A stretch of DNA of 64,000 nucleotides, taken from contig JAFSZX010000004.1 of NCBI GenBank assembly GCA_017458825.1, positions 1-64,000 on the forward strand, written 5' to 3'. The notes under the pieces were generated by a model. It worked only from the letters and a program-made list of their open reading frames with translations. It ran no database searches and was not told the DNA's origin. The DNA is from Oscillospiraceae bacterium. Lineage in GTDB: Bacteria; Bacillota; Clostridia; Oscillospirales; Oscillospiraceae. This document shows positions 1 through 9,351 of the stretch, one piece after another. Each line of letters opens with the position of its first letter. Within the stretch, counting starts at the first letter, position 1. Made by a program: the position numbers and the translations under genes.

Positions 1-1
1 C

Positions 2-250
2 AACGGTGTGAGCCCCATGGACTATGTGAAAGATTCCATCGCCGTCATCAAAGCCATCGACCCGTCTATTTTGGTGGAGCAGGCGGCCGGCATCACCAAC
101 GGTCAGCAGGTGTACGACTTCATCATGGCAGGCTCAGAGGCGGCAGGCGCGGCGTCGGGCATCATGAACGCCGAAGATCCCCTTGCCATGATCGACGAGA
201 TGATTGCCGCCACCCGCCGCGCCGCGGATGATTTGAAGAAACAGAAGTAA
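2..250 (+). CDS. C-terminal part of a TIM-barrel isomerase, triosephosphate-isomerase-like (cut by window edge)
   Basis: The frame is open from the first bases of the window, so this is the 3' end of a longer gene; the GTG at 8 is just an internal codon. The tail reads as the end of a TIM barrel: a strand, then an AGITNGQ loop, a helix, and a GAASGI loop followed by a closing helix. The AGI-T-G-(D/Q)VY pattern and the late A-S-G-I resemble archaeal-type triosephosphate isomerases. In sugar operons such proteins can act on triose or tetrulose phosphates. It lies 14 bases before the YjbQ-like gene and probably belongs to the same operon. The substrate cannot be told from this fragment. Confidence 0.5.
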   Translation, partial: NGVSPMDYVKDSIAVIKAIDPSILVEQAAGITNGQQVYDFIMAGSEAAGAASGIMNAEDPLAMIDEMIAATRRAADDLKKQK

Positions 251-264
251 GAGAGGTTTGCACC

Positions 265-759
265 ATGGTATATAGAGAATCATTTAAAGTACAGTCCAAG
301 GATAGAGCCTATACCTTCCACGACGTGACGGCGCAGACGAAGGAAATCGTGAAAAGATCCGGCGTGAAAGAGGGGATCGCGGTGGTGTATTCCCACCACA
401 CCACCTGCTGCGTCATCACCCAGGAGTGCGCTTTCGATACGTCCATGACAGGTCTGGAGACCTTACAGCAGGATCTGGTGAACGTGATGGAGAAGATCAT
501 TCCCGAGTGCCGGTATGAGGGCATGTACCTCCACCCCGGTCCCAAGGCGCTGGCGTTCGCGCTGGAGCATGACGAGGACGCATGGGGCTGTCACAATACG
601 GACGCGCACCTGCGCTCGTCCATCATCGGCAGAAGCGAAACCATCGTCATTGAAAACGGTGAGCTGGATTTGGGCGAGTTCGGATTTATCCACTTCATTG
701 ACTTCGACAACACCAGAGCGCGTCAGCGGACGGTGCAGGTGATGGTGATCGGCGAGTAA
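265..759 (+). CDS. YjbQ/UPF0047 family protein
   Basis: A complete 164-residue protein of the YjbQ (UPF0047, COG0432) family, a small trimeric beta protein with a metal site. The E. coli member has weak thiamine-phosphate synthase activity, but the true role is unsettled. Family hallmarks are present: an SHHTTC histidine cluster about a third of the way in, a late HNTDAHLRSS motif and a C-terminal G-x-IHFIDFD strand. The length is slightly above the usual 130-140 residues because of an insert in the middle. It sits between an isomerase fragment and an arabinose/fucose-isomerase-like gene. That suggests a role in sugar-phosphate handling here, which is inference from context. Confidence 0.85.
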   Translation: MVYRESFKVQSKDRAYTFHDVTAQTKEIVKRSGVKEGIAVVYSHHTTCCVITQECAFDTSMTGLETLQQDLVNVMEKIIPECRYEGMYLHPGPKALAFALEHDEDAWGCHNTDAHLRSSIIGRSETIVIENGELDLGEFGFIHFIDFDNTRARQRTVQVMVIGE

Positions 760-788
760 AAAAGCGAAGAAAGACAGGATATAGAAAC

Positions 789-2144
789 ATGAAAATCGGG
801 TTATTACCACTTTACATAGATATTTACGATATCAGCAGTCCCCACATAAGGCCCCGCATGAAGGCGTTTTATGAAAAGATCGCTTCGGATTTTGAAGCGC
901 GGGGCGTTCAGGTGGAGCGCACGGCGGATTTCTGCCGACTGAAACCGGAGTTTGCCGCGGCGGTGTCGCAGTTTGAAGCGGCGGCGGTGGACGCCATTGT
1001 GACGCTGCACATGGCGTATTCCCCGTCTTTGGAAGCCATAGACGCGCTGGTTGGTACAAAGCTGCCCATCGTGGTACTGGACACCACGGAGACCCTGACC
1101 TTTACCAACGAGCAGAGCCCCGGGGAGATCATGTATAACCACGGCATCCACGGCGTGATGGATCTGTGCAGTATGCTGACGCGTTACGGCAAGCCCTACG
1201 CCATTGCGGCGGGACACAGCCGACTAACGGACGTGGTGGGCGAGGCCTGCGGACTGGTGCGTGCATCCATAGCGGCACAGGCCGTTTCCGATGCCCACGT
1301 TGGGCTCATCGGCGGTGCGTTTGCAGGCATGGGCGACTTTGCGGTGGAGCCGGCGGAGCTCCGTGAGCGGTTCGGTATCACCGTGGAGGCGCTGGAGCCG
1401 GAGGTGCTGATGCAGTATGCCGCGCAGATCAGCGAAGCGGAAATCAATGCGGAAGTGCAGACAGATCGGGAACGGTTTGCGTTCCCTGACGGAATAGATG
1501 AGGAAAAGTATCAGCACATAGCCGCGGTGGGTCTGGGTCTTCGCAAGTGCGTAAAGGAAAAAGGCTTGACGGCGTTTTCCGTCAATTTCCGTACCGTGCG
1601 GGAGATGCCGTTTGTAGAGTGCTGTAAGGCCATGGAGCGGGGCGTAGGTTACGCCGGAGAGGGCGACGGTCTGACCTCCGCGTTTGTGGGCGCATTGTTG
1701 CAGGGCTATCCGGAGACGAACTTTGTGGAGATATTCTGCCCCGATTGGCAAAACGGTATGCTCTTCCTCAGCCACATGGGGGAGCTGAATTACCGCATTG
1801 CCGATACGAAGCCGCAGGTGGCGTACAAGGGCGGCTTTGTGGATACATACGCCGCCTATACCCGCATGAAGGGCGGCAGGGGCGTATATGTGAATGTGAG
1901 CCGCGGCCGGGAGGATTACCAACTGCTGCTTAAAGAGGCGGAAATGCTTTCCTGCGAAAAGGACAGCTTTGAAAGCGCCATGCGGGGCTGGCTGAAGCCG
2001 AGCAATGGCATGACCACGGCGGCGTTTTTGAAAGCCATCAGTGTTCACGGCGCCACACACCACAGCGCGTTTGTCTATGGCGCCACTGTGGAAGAGTTGG
2101 AATACTTTGGCGCTCTGCTTTCCATGAAAACCGTGATACTATGA
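789..2144 (+). CDS. L-arabinose/L-fucose isomerase family protein
   Basis: A 451-residue protein of the L-arabinose/L-fucose isomerase superfamily, which interconverts aldoses and ketoses at a divalent metal site. The GEGDG motif (E291), the SHMGE motif (H329) and a late THHSAF motif (H424, H425) sit where AraA has its GEGDW, HML and HH(T/S) metal and active-site residues. The N-terminal half is a Rossmann-like region with an LHMAYS segment. The real sugar is unknown, because the family includes enzymes that act on rare sugars. An FGGY kinase follows at once, so the product is probably phosphorylated by that kinase. Confidence 0.8.
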   Translation: MKIGLLPLYIDIYDISSPHIRPRMKAFYEKIASDFEARGVQVERTADFCRLKPEFAAAVSQFEAAAVDAIVTLHMAYSPSLEAIDALVGTKLPIVVLDTTETLTFTNEQSPGEIMYNHGIHGVMDLCSMLTRYGKPYAIAAGHSRLTDVVGEACGLVRASIAAQAVSDAHVGLIGGAFAGMGDFAVEPAELRERFGITVEALEPEVLMQYAAQISEAEINAEVQTDRERFAFPDGIDEEKYQHIAAVGLGLRKCVKEKGLTAFSVNFRTVREMPFVECCKAMERGVGYAGEGDGLTSAFVGALLQGYPETNFVEIFCPDWQNGMLFLSHMGELNYRIADTKPQVAYKGGFVDTYAAYTRMKGGRGVYVNVSRGREDYQLLLKEAEMLSCEKDSFESAMRGWLKPSNGMTTAAFLKAISVHGATHHSAFVYGATVEELEYFGALLSMKTVIL

Positions 2145-2166
2145 AATGTGTCGAGGTGTATGCATT

Positions 2167-3531
2167 TTGGAATACCTGATAGGACTGGACATCGGCACTT
2201 CCTCTGCCAAAGGCGTTTTGCTGACGACGGATGGCGAGGTCATACACAGCGCCAGAGGCGCGTTTCCCTATGACCGTACAAGCGACGGCAGGGTGGAACT
2301 GAAGCCGGAAGCATATTTGTCTGTTTGCTTGGAAACAACCCGGGAACTGGCGCTTGCGGCGAAGGGCGGCACGATCAAGGGGCTTTGCGCCTCCTCCGCC
2401 AGCGGGAATCTGGTACTGCTGGATAAGGAGAACAAGCCGCTGACCAACATCATCGGCTGGCAGGATGGACGCGTCACAAACGAGGCAAAAGAACTGCTTT
2501 CCGATTTAGATAAAGATACGTTCTACCGTCAGATCGGCTGGCCGTACGGATTCCGCTTTATGCCGCTGTCTCAGCTTTGCTATATGAAACAGCACACGCC
2601 GGAGCTGCTGGAACGGTGCGGTACGGCAGCCATGAGTACGGAGTACTTATACTATGCGCTGACCGGCAAGTGGGGCATCAGCCCCTCGGCGGGCATTACG
2701 TATTATCTCATTGACCAGCAGAAGGGCGCGTATATAGCGCCACTTCTTACCAGGCTGGGACTTCACAAGGCGCAGTTGCCCCCCATCCTGCCCTGCGGCA
2801 CGGTACTGGGCGGCGTACAGGAGGAAATGGCGGCGCGGTGCGGACTGCCCGCAGGCACGCCGGTGATCCTCGGCAGCTTCGACCACCCCTCGGCGGCACG
2901 GGGCGCAGGCGTGTTGGAGGAGGGCGAATTGCTCCTCTCCTGCGGCACCTCCTGGGTGGCGTTCTTCCCGGTAAAGGATAAGGAAAAAGGCTATGCCGCC
3001 GGCGCGCTGGTGGACCCGTTTCTCTCCCCGCAGGGCTGCTACGGCGTGATGTCCTCGGTGGCGTCGCTGTCGGGACGGCTGGAATATTACACCCACCGTT
3101 ATATTGACGCTTCCGATCAGGCGTACAGCAAGCTGTCGGAACTGGCGCGGCAGAGTGTCCCGGGCGCAAACGGATTGCAGATTGACCTTTTAAGCGAGCC
3201 GGACGATGGGAAGCTGACGAGCTGTTCCAAAGCCGACGTTGCCAGAGCCGTCATGGAAGGCGCGGTGCGGCTCTTAAAGGAACGGCTGGACACACTGGCA
3301 CAGCACGGTATCACGGCAACACGCGCTGTGATGGTGGGCGGACCGTCCGCCGATCCCTACTGGCTCGAACTGATCGGGCAGATGTGCCATCTGGAAGTCA
3401 AGGTGGTACACGGCGCGTATGCCGGCGCGGTGGGCGCGGCGATCCTCGCCGGCATCGGCACGGGACTATATAAGGACGAAAAAGAAGCACAGGCAAGATT
3501 TCAAGAGCGGGAAAGGAACATAAAACCATGA
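2167..3531 (+). CDS. FGGY-family carbohydrate kinase (xylulokinase-like)
   Basis: A sugar kinase of the FGGY/actin-ATPase superfamily, 454 residues from the start chosen here. The N-terminal phosphate loop reads GLDIGTSSAKG, and a late VGGPSADPYW segment matches the adenosine-binding region. An ATG exists at 2146, but TTG 2167 has a good ribosome site (GAGGTG at 2153-2158) and gives the family-typical N-terminus that begins just before the first beta strand. The upstream isomerase stops at 2144 and the next gene overlaps this one by 4 bases, so translational coupling is likely. The expected job is phosphorylation of the ketose made by the isomerase. The substrate is not determined. Confidence 0.82.
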   Translation: MEYLIGLDIGTSSAKGVLLTTDGEVIHSARGAFPYDRTSDGRVELKPEAYLSVCLETTRELALAAKGGTIKGLCASSASGNLVLLDKENKPLTNIIGWQDGRVTNEAKELLSDLDKDTFYRQIGWPYGFRFMPLSQLCYMKQHTPELLERCGTAAMSTEYLYYALTGKWGISPSAGITYYLIDQQKGAYIAPLLTRLGLHKAQLPPILPCGTVLGGVQEEMAARCGLPAGTPVILGSFDHPSAARGAGVLEEGELLLSCGTSWVAFFPVKDKEKGYAAGALVDPFLSPQGCYGVMSSVASLSGRLEYYTHRYIDASDQAYSKLSELARQSVPGANGLQIDLLSEPDDGKLTSCSKADVARAVMEGAVRLLKERLDTLAQHGITATRAVMVGGPSADPYWLELIGQMCHLEVKVVHGAYAGAVGAAILAGIGTGLYKDEKEAQARFQERERNIKP

Positions 3532-4826
3532 GCAAGATCAGAGTCGGTGTAATGGGTGCATATCGCGGCAGCAGTATGATTAATTACTGCGCCATTGCGG
3601 ACAACGCAGAGGTGGTGGCCATCTGCGATAAATGGCAGGAGAGCCTGGATATCCAGCGGGAGCTGCACAAGGATCTGCCCATCACCTTTTACAATAATTT
3701 CGACGATTTTATTCGGCACGACATGGACGCGGTAGTGCTTGCCAACTACGCCCACGAGCATGCGCCGTTTGCCATTGCGGCGATGAAAGCAGGCAAGCAC
3801 GTCTTTTCCGAGGTGGTGCCCGTGCAGACCATGAAGGAGGCGGTGGAACTCATTGAGGCGGTGGAGGAGACCGGCAAGGTCTACGCCTACGGCGAGAACT
3901 ACTGCTACATGGGCGGCACATATGAGATGAAACGCCTTTACCGACAAGGCGAGATCGGGGAGCTGGAGTACGCCGAATGCGAGTACATCCACAACGGCGA
4001 GAGCATCTGGCCCAGCATCACCTACGGCGAGCCGGATCACTGGCGCAACCGGATGTATTCCACCTTCTACTGCACCCATTCGCTGGGCCCCATCCTCCAC
4101 GCCACGGGCCTTCGTCCCGTGAAAGTCACGGGCTTTGAGAGCACCATGAATAAGCGCCACCTTCGGGTAGGTGCCGGCAGTGGGGAGTTCGGCGTTGAGA
4201 TGGTGGAACTGGCCAACGGCGCCATTGTCAGAAGTGTTCATGGAGGACTTTATAAGGATTCCATCTGGTACAACATGTATGGCTCCAAAGGTCGGATGGA
4301 GACGGCCCGCAAGGACGCCGGACAGGGCGAGTACCGGCGGCTGTACGTCAATGCGGACAATTATGACGGCGAGTACGTCAAGCATCCCGTCAAGGACTAT
4401 CTGCCACACCGGGACATGGACGAAAAGTGCAAGGACTTTGGCCACGGCGGCTCGGACTTCTACTCCATGTGGCATTTCATAGAAAAGCTCAAAGGCAACC
4501 CGGACGCGGACACCATCGACGTATATGAGGCGATGGATATGTTTTTGCCGGGTCTTTTCGCCTACCGTTCCATTCTGGCGGGCGGTCAGCCCATGGACAT
4601 TCCCAATCTGCGTGACAAGGCGGAACGGGAGAAGTGGCGTAATGACGTGGCCTGCACGGATCCCGAGAAAGCGGGCGACCAACTGCTGCCCACCTGCAAG
4701 CTGGGTACACCGGATATCCCCATGGAGGTTTACGAAAAGGTGCGCCGGATGTGGGAGGCGGAGAAATATGCCGACGACGGCTACGCGAAGAAAGCCTTCA
4801 AGCAGGGGGAGGGAACAAACGCATGA
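3528..4826 (+). CDS. Gfo/Idh/MocA family oxidoreductase
   Basis: A 432-residue NAD(P)-dependent sugar oxidoreductase-like protein with an N-terminal Rossmann domain (residues 4-125) and a C-terminal alpha/beta Gfo/Idh/MocA domain. The start overlaps the kinase stop as ATGA. Where most members have an E-K-P motif with the catalytic lysine, this one has SEVVPVQT, so the lysine is replaced. The glycine-rich loop is also atypical (MGAYRGSS). Both features also occur in divergent subgroups such as glycosidase-type GH109 relatives, so a hydrolase or epimerase-like use of NAD is possible. It overlaps the next gene by 4 bases. Confidence 0.82.
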   Translation: MSKIRVGVMGAYRGSSMINYCAIADNAEVVAICDKWQESLDIQRELHKDLPITFYNNFDDFIRHDMDAVVLANYAHEHAPFAIAAMKAGKHVFSEVVPVQTMKEAVELIEAVEETGKVYAYGENYCYMGGTYEMKRLYRQGEIGELEYAECEYIHNGESIWPSITYGEPDHWRNRMYSTFYCTHSLGPILHATGLRPVKVTGFESTMNKRHLRVGAGSGEFGVEMVELANGAIVRSVHGGLYKDSIWYNMYGSKGRMETARKDAGQGEYRRLYVNADNYDGEYVKHPVKDYLPHRDMDEKCKDFGHGGSDFYSMWHFIEKLKGNPDADTIDVYEAMDMFLPGLFAYRSILAGGQPMDIPNLRDKAEREKWRNDVACTDPEKAGDQLLPTCKLGTPDIPMEVYEKVRRMWEAEKYADDGYAKKAFKQGEGTNA

Positions 4827-5722
4827 GATTAGCCACCACCACCGGAGATTTTTGTGATTACGGCACCTGGGAGGACTGTGTGCGGTGGATCCATGACGCG
4901 GGCTTCCGGTACATCGACTTCGGCGTTGCCAACCGGGAGTTTCTCCGGGACGACGGCTGGGCGGACCGGGCGAAGCGGCTGAATGATTACGCGCAAAGCC
5001 TTGATATGCGGTTCATCCAGATGCACTCGCCGGACGGGATCAACCCGCTGGACCCGGTGCGGCAGGACGATCTGGTCGCCATTACCAACCGTTCCATCGA
5101 GATCTGCGCGGTGATGGGGATTCCCCAGACGGTGGTGCATTTCGGCACCCGTCCGGGACTTACGAAAGAGGCGTTTTACAAGGAGAATCTGGCGTTTTAC
5201 CGCCGCCTGTTTCCCACCATGGAAAAAACCGGCGTGAATGTACTGGTGGAAAACAGTCCTCGCAAGCATGCGCCGCCGGACTGCTATTGTCTCTCCACCG
5301 GAGAGGAACTGGCGGACTTTCTCCGCTACGCCAACCACCCGCTGCTCCACGCCCTGTGGGACGCCGGCCACGGCAATCTGGACGGCCCCCAATATGAGAG
5401 CATCCTGGCGCTGGGCAAGGAGCTGTACGGGCTCCACGTACACGACAACAACGGCTGGGCGGATGAACACACGATCCCGTTCTCCGGCACGGTGAGTCTG
5501 GACGGACTCATGCACGGTCTGCTGGATATCGGCTATCAGGGCTATTTCACCTTTGAGGTGCTTCGTCTGCTGGGCTATAAGAACGGGCAGGCGCCGCGCC
5601 GCAAATTTGAAGGGGATCGGCGGCTGCGCCACCCGACCGTAGAACTGCAAATGGCGGCGGAAAAGCTGCTTTATGAAATAGGCAAGCACTGTCTCACAGC
5701 TTACGACGTTTTTGAGGAATAG
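4823..5722 (+). CDS. Sugar phosphate isomerase/epimerase (xylose-isomerase-like TIM barrel)
   Basis: A 299-residue AP-endonuclease-2/xylose-isomerase-like TIM barrel. The start at 4823 overlaps the previous stop as ATGA and gives the natural first strand (RLATTTGDF). Metal-site features include VVHFG in the middle, VENSPRK (Glu ligand), WDAGHGN (Asp and His) and LHVHDNNG followed by a C-terminal FEV glutamate. Family members epimerise or isomerise ketoses and inosose-type compounds. The gene ends with TAG at 5720-5722, which shows that TAG works as a stop codon in this genome. Confidence 0.82.
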   Translation: MRLATTTGDFCDYGTWEDCVRWIHDAGFRYIDFGVANREFLRDDGWADRAKRLNDYAQSLDMRFIQMHSPDGINPLDPVRQDDLVAITNRSIEICAVMGIPQTVVHFGTRPGLTKEAFYKENLAFYRRLFPTMEKTGVNVLVENSPRKHAPPDCYCLSTGEELADFLRYANHPLLHALWDAGHGNLDGPQYESILALGKELYGLHVHDNNGWADEHTIPFSGTVSLDGLMHGLLDIGYQGYFTFEVLRLLGYKNGQAPRRKFEGDRRLRHPTVELQMAAEKLLYEIGKHCLTAYDVFEE

Positions 5723-5738
5723 GGAGGAGGACGACACG

Positions 5739-6680
5739 ATGGACTATAAAAAAATGTGGGCGTATCTGATGCACTTGAGCACCAACATGTGGAACGAGCC
5801 CGGCGCCTATGTGCTGCCAAGCGGCTTCTGGGAAGATCACCTGACCACGGAGGACGAGGTGTGGAAAAAGGTCATCGACTTTCTCCCCGGCTGCGGTTTT
5901 AATACCGTGCTCATCGACGTGGGGGACGGCGTGCAGTTTGAATCCCACCCGGAGGTATCCATCCCCGGCGCGTGGTCGAAGGAAAAGCTGAAGGCGGAGC
6001 TGGATCGCATCCGTGCGCTGGGCATGACGCCCATCCCCAAGCTGAACTTCTCGGCGGCACACGACGCATGGCTGAAGATCTACTCCAGAATGGTGTCCAC
6101 GCCCCAGTACTATCAGGTGTGTGAGGACTTGATCCGCGAGGTGGCGGAGCTCTTCGACCACCCGGCGTACTTCCACCTGGGTATGGACGAGGAATGGGCG
6201 CAGGGCAGCGAGAACATGAAGATCGTCCGCCCGCGGCGGATCTGGTGGCACGACGTGAACTTCCTCTTCGATGTGTGCGACAAGGTGGGCGCCCGCCCGT
6301 GGGTCTGGGCGGATCCCTGCTACGCCGACCCGGAGGACTACTGCAAGAACATGTCCAAGGACGCGCTCCAGAGCAACTGGTATTACGGCACGCTCCGCAA
6401 AAACCCGGACGGCAGTTACCAGAAGATCGAGGTGGAAACATACCGCATTTTAGAAAAGGCGGGGTTCGATCAGGTCCCCACCAGCAGCGCGCTGGCAAGA
6501 TGGTACAACGCCTCGGAGAATATGGAAATGGGCAAGGAGATCATTGCCCCGGAGCGTTTGAAGGGCTATCTGACCTGCCCGTGGTACTTCGCCTATGACA
6601 GGTATTATTACGCGTTGCTCCACGAAGCGTATATTTTCAAATATGCCAAAGAGAAACAATATCCGGAAGAATGTCAATAA
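5739..6680 (+). CDS. TIM-barrel protein, GH20-like (beta-hexosaminidase superfamily)
   Basis: A 313-residue protein with no signal peptide. The start at 5739 is fixed by a strong ribosome site (AGGGAGGAGG at 5721-5730). It has a TIM-barrel layout, with a FNTVLIDVGDG strand near residue 60 and HLGMDEEW around D150/E151. The second resembles the H-x-G-x-D-E catalytic motif of family 20 glycoside hydrolases, in which Asp-Glu drive substrate-assisted catalysis. A tryptophan-rich stretch (WVWADP) follows, as is common in sugar-binding barrels. A cytoplasmic glycosidase acting on an imported oligosaccharide fits the neighbouring importer. The assignment rests on motif likeness only. Confidence 0.55.
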   Translation: MDYKKMWAYLMHLSTNMWNEPGAYVLPSGFWEDHLTTEDEVWKKVIDFLPGCGFNTVLIDVGDGVQFESHPEVSIPGAWSKEKLKAELDRIRALGMTPIPKLNFSAAHDAWLKIYSRMVSTPQYYQVCEDLIREVAELFDHPAYFHLGMDEEWAQGSENMKIVRPRRIWWHDVNFLFDVCDKVGARPWVWADPCYADPEDYCKNMSKDALQSNWYYGTLRKNPDGSYQKIEVETYRILEKAGFDQVPTSSALARWYNASENMEMGKEIIAPERLKGYLTCPWYFAYDRYYYALLHEAYIFKYAKEKQYPEECQ

Positions 6681-6713
6681 AAACAGGCGGAGAACAGGAA
6701 GGAGAAAACAGAC

Positions 6714-8318
6714 ATGAAAAAAGGAAAGAAAATGACTCGCGTGATGGGATTTGTCCTGGCACTGATGATGGTGCTGGGTCTGCTGTCCGGCTGCGGCGGC
6801 AACGGCGGTTCACAAAGCAGCGGGAAAAAACTGACCATCGGCATCCCCCAGTCGGGCATGGTCACAGATTACTACGATAACAGCTTTACCAAGTACATTG
6901 AGGAGAAGCTGGGCGCGGAGGTCGAGTTCGTGCTGTTCAGCCGAGCCAGCGAGGCGATGAACCAGCTCGCACTCATGTGCGCCGCCGGCGACGAGCTGCC
7001 GGACGTACTGGTGGGCTTTTCCAACATGAGCGGTTCGCTGATGTATGAGTACGGTCAGGACGGCTTCTTCATCGACCTGAAGGATCTCATCGACCAGTAC
7101 GGCACGGAGTTCAAGAAGCACATGGAAGCGCTGCCCCAGGACGAGTATGACCGGGTCATGGACTTCATCACCAAGCCCGACACCGGCGCCATCTACGGCC
7201 TGCCCACCTATGCCGCCGTGGATACCGACGACTATGTGCAAAACCTGATGTTCATCAACGAGCAGTGGCTCAACGAGCTGAATCTGGAAGCTCCCACCAA
7301 TATCGACGAGCTGTACGACGTGCTGGTGGCGTTCCGGGACGAGGATCCCAACAACAACGGCAGGGCGGATGAGCTGCCCATGCTCTCGCCCGCCATCTAC
7401 TACTGGGTGATCAACGCCTTTGTTTACTTTGACAGCGTGAATCCCTACAACATTACCGACGGCAAGGTGTGGGCGCCCACCATGTCCGAGGAGTACCGGC
7501 AGGCGCTTGCCTACCTTCGCAAGCTGTACAGCGAGGGACTGATCAAGTTTGACTCTCCTGCCGCAGACGCCAAAAACACCATCTCCGGCGACGGAACCAC
7601 AGCCCGTGTGGGTATCTGGTGCGGTTATCCCACCACCAGCCTGAACCACTCCTCTCAGGTGTTGGATCAGTATGTGGTACTGGCGCCGTTGGCGGATGAA
7701 ACCGGCAAGGGCGGCTATCTGGTGGAGCGGCCCAACGACCTGCTTTTGACCGGCCACATCACCAAGGACTGCAAAGACCCGGAGCTGGCCATGCGCTTCC
7801 TGGACATCTGCTATGAGGACGGCAGTGTAACACGCCGCCGCTGGGGCGAAGAAGGCACCAACTGGGTCTGGGTGGACGAGGCGGAGCCCAACAACTACGG
7901 AGGCCTGAGCCATATTAAGGTGCTCAACAGCGATCTGTTCGGCAGCAACAACGTGACTTGGGGTTCGTTCCTGCCCAATATTTATACGGATGAAAACTAT
8001 CTTGTCATCGCCTCCACGGTTCCGGGCTTCGATAAGGAAAACTCGCGTCTATGCACCGCTCAGGTCGAACTGGCACGGACTTGGCGTCAGCCGACAGAGA
8101 AGGTTACCAGCCTGAAACTGACGCTGGAGGAGCGCGCCGAGCGCGAGACGATCAACGGCAAGTATACCACGACCCTCTCCCAGTATTTCGGCCTGTTCCT
8201 CTCCGGCAAGCTGGATTCCTCCAAGGACGCCGACTGGAACAAGTTCGTCAGCGATCTGGAGGCGTGCGGCGTTACCAGACTGGTGGAGATCTATCAGGCG
8301 GCGTATGACAGGCAGTAA
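6714..8318 (+). CDS. Extracellular solute-binding lipoprotein of a sugar ABC importer
   Basis: A 534-residue substrate-binding lipoprotein of the large LplA-type sugar-binding family. The N-terminus has lysines, a hydrophobic stretch and a lipobox ending LLSGC, with C27 as the lipidated residue. The mature part begins with a Ser/Gly-rich linker and a KLTIGIPQSG strand. Just downstream are two permeases of the LplB and YtcP types, and no ATPase is nearby. This is usual for the group, which borrows a shared MsmX-like ATPase. The large size suggests an oligosaccharide ligand. Confidence 0.88.
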   Translation: MKKGKKMTRVMGFVLALMMVLGLLSGCGGNGGSQSSGKKLTIGIPQSGMVTDYYDNSFTKYIEEKLGAEVEFVLFSRASEAMNQLALMCAAGDELPDVLVGFSNMSGSLMYEYGQDGFFIDLKDLIDQYGTEFKKHMEALPQDEYDRVMDFITKPDTGAIYGLPTYAAVDTDDYVQNLMFINEQWLNELNLEAPTNIDELYDVLVAFRDEDPNNNGRADELPMLSPAIYYWVINAFVYFDSVNPYNITDGKVWAPTMSEEYRQALAYLRKLYSEGLIKFDSPAADAKNTISGDGTTARVGIWCGYPTTSLNHSSQVLDQYVVLAPLADETGKGGYLVERPNDLLLTGHITKDCKDPELAMRFLDICYEDGSVTRRRWGEEGTNWVWVDEAEPNNYGGLSHIKVLNSDLFGSNNVTWGSFLPNIYTDENYLVIASTVPGFDKENSRLCTAQVELARTWRQPTEKVTSLKLTLEERAERETINGKYTTTLSQYFGLFLSGKLDSSKDADWNKFVSDLEACGVTRLVEIYQAAYDRQ

Positions 8319-8359
8319 CCGTTCCGTTGCCGCATCAGATATAGAAAGGACACAGTGAC

Positions 8360-9334
8360 ATGACTGCAGCAAAAAGGAATAAAGCCCCAGTCAACACGTT
8401 GATCCCCAAACGGGGCTTTGCGCGGTTTAAAAAGAACTTCCTGCGGGATCGGCAGCTCTACCTGCTGATCATCATCGGCATCGCGCCGTTTCTCCTGTTC
8501 CATTACGGTCCCATGTACGGCGTGCAGATCGCCTTTCGCAACTACCGTATTTCGGACGGGATCATCGGCAGCGAGTGGGTGGGATGGAAATGGTTTAATG
8601 AGTTTCTGACAGACCCCAATTTCAAGCGGATCTTTCTCAATACGCTGATCATCTCCCTGTATTCTCTGGTGAGCTTTCCGCTGCCCATTATCATGGCGCT
8701 GCTCTTTAACGCCATGCGCAAGCAGCGGTATAAGAGCGTGGCGCAGACCATTTCCTATATGCCTCACTTCATCTCCATGACCGTGTTTGTAGGTATTCTC
8801 AACTTGATTTTGAGTCCCACCTCCGGCATTTACGGCAATATATTCCGCTTGCTGGGCGGCAGCGGCTATCCCACCGATTTCCGCACGCTGGCGGGTTCCT
8901 TCCGGCATCTGTACGTGTGGTCGGGCGTGTGGCAGGGCATGGGCTGGCAGACGATTCTCTACACCTCGGCGCTCTCGTCCGTGTCCTCGGAGCTGCACGA
9001 GGCGGCGTGTCTGGACGGCGCATCCCGTTTCAAGCGGATCATCCACGTGGACCTGCCCGCCATCATGCCCACCATCGCCATCATGCTGATTTTGCGCATG
9101 GGCGGATTGATCAGCGTGGGCTTTGAAAAGGCATACCTGATGCAAAGCCCGTTGAACCTGTCCACGTCGGAGCTGATCTCCACCTACGTGTATAAGCGGG
9201 GCTTGAGCGACTTCCGCCGTTTCTCCTACGGCACGGCGGTGAGCCTGTTCAATACGGCGATCAACGTGACCTTGATGCTCATTACCAACTATACCAGCAA
9301 GAAGGTTACAGAAGATGAAATCTCGGTGATCTGA
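8360..9334 (+). CDS. ABC sugar importer permease, LplB type
   Basis: A 324-residue inner-membrane permease with about six membrane segments. The EAA loop that contacts the ATPase is clear (EAACLDGASRFKRI). The N-terminus has the usual RDRQLYLL lead-in and the GVQIAFRNY segment of LplB-type proteins. It lies 41 bases after the binding protein and 17 before the second permease. Confidence 0.9.
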   Translation: MTAAKRNKAPVNTLIPKRGFARFKKNFLRDRQLYLLIIIGIAPFLLFHYGPMYGVQIAFRNYRISDGIIGSEWVGWKWFNEFLTDPNFKRIFLNTLIISLYSLVSFPLPIIMALLFNAMRKQRYKSVAQTISYMPHFISMTVFVGILNLILSPTSGIYGNIFRLLGGSGYPTDFRTLAGSFRHLYVWSGVWQGMGWQTILYTSALSSVSSELHEAACLDGASRFKRIIHVDLPAIMPTIAIMLILRMGGLISVGFEKAYLMQSPLNLSTSELISTYVYKRGLSDFRRFSYGTAVSLFNTAINVTLMLITNYTSKKVTEDEISVI

Positions 9335-9351
9335 CGGGAGGGGGGATAAAA

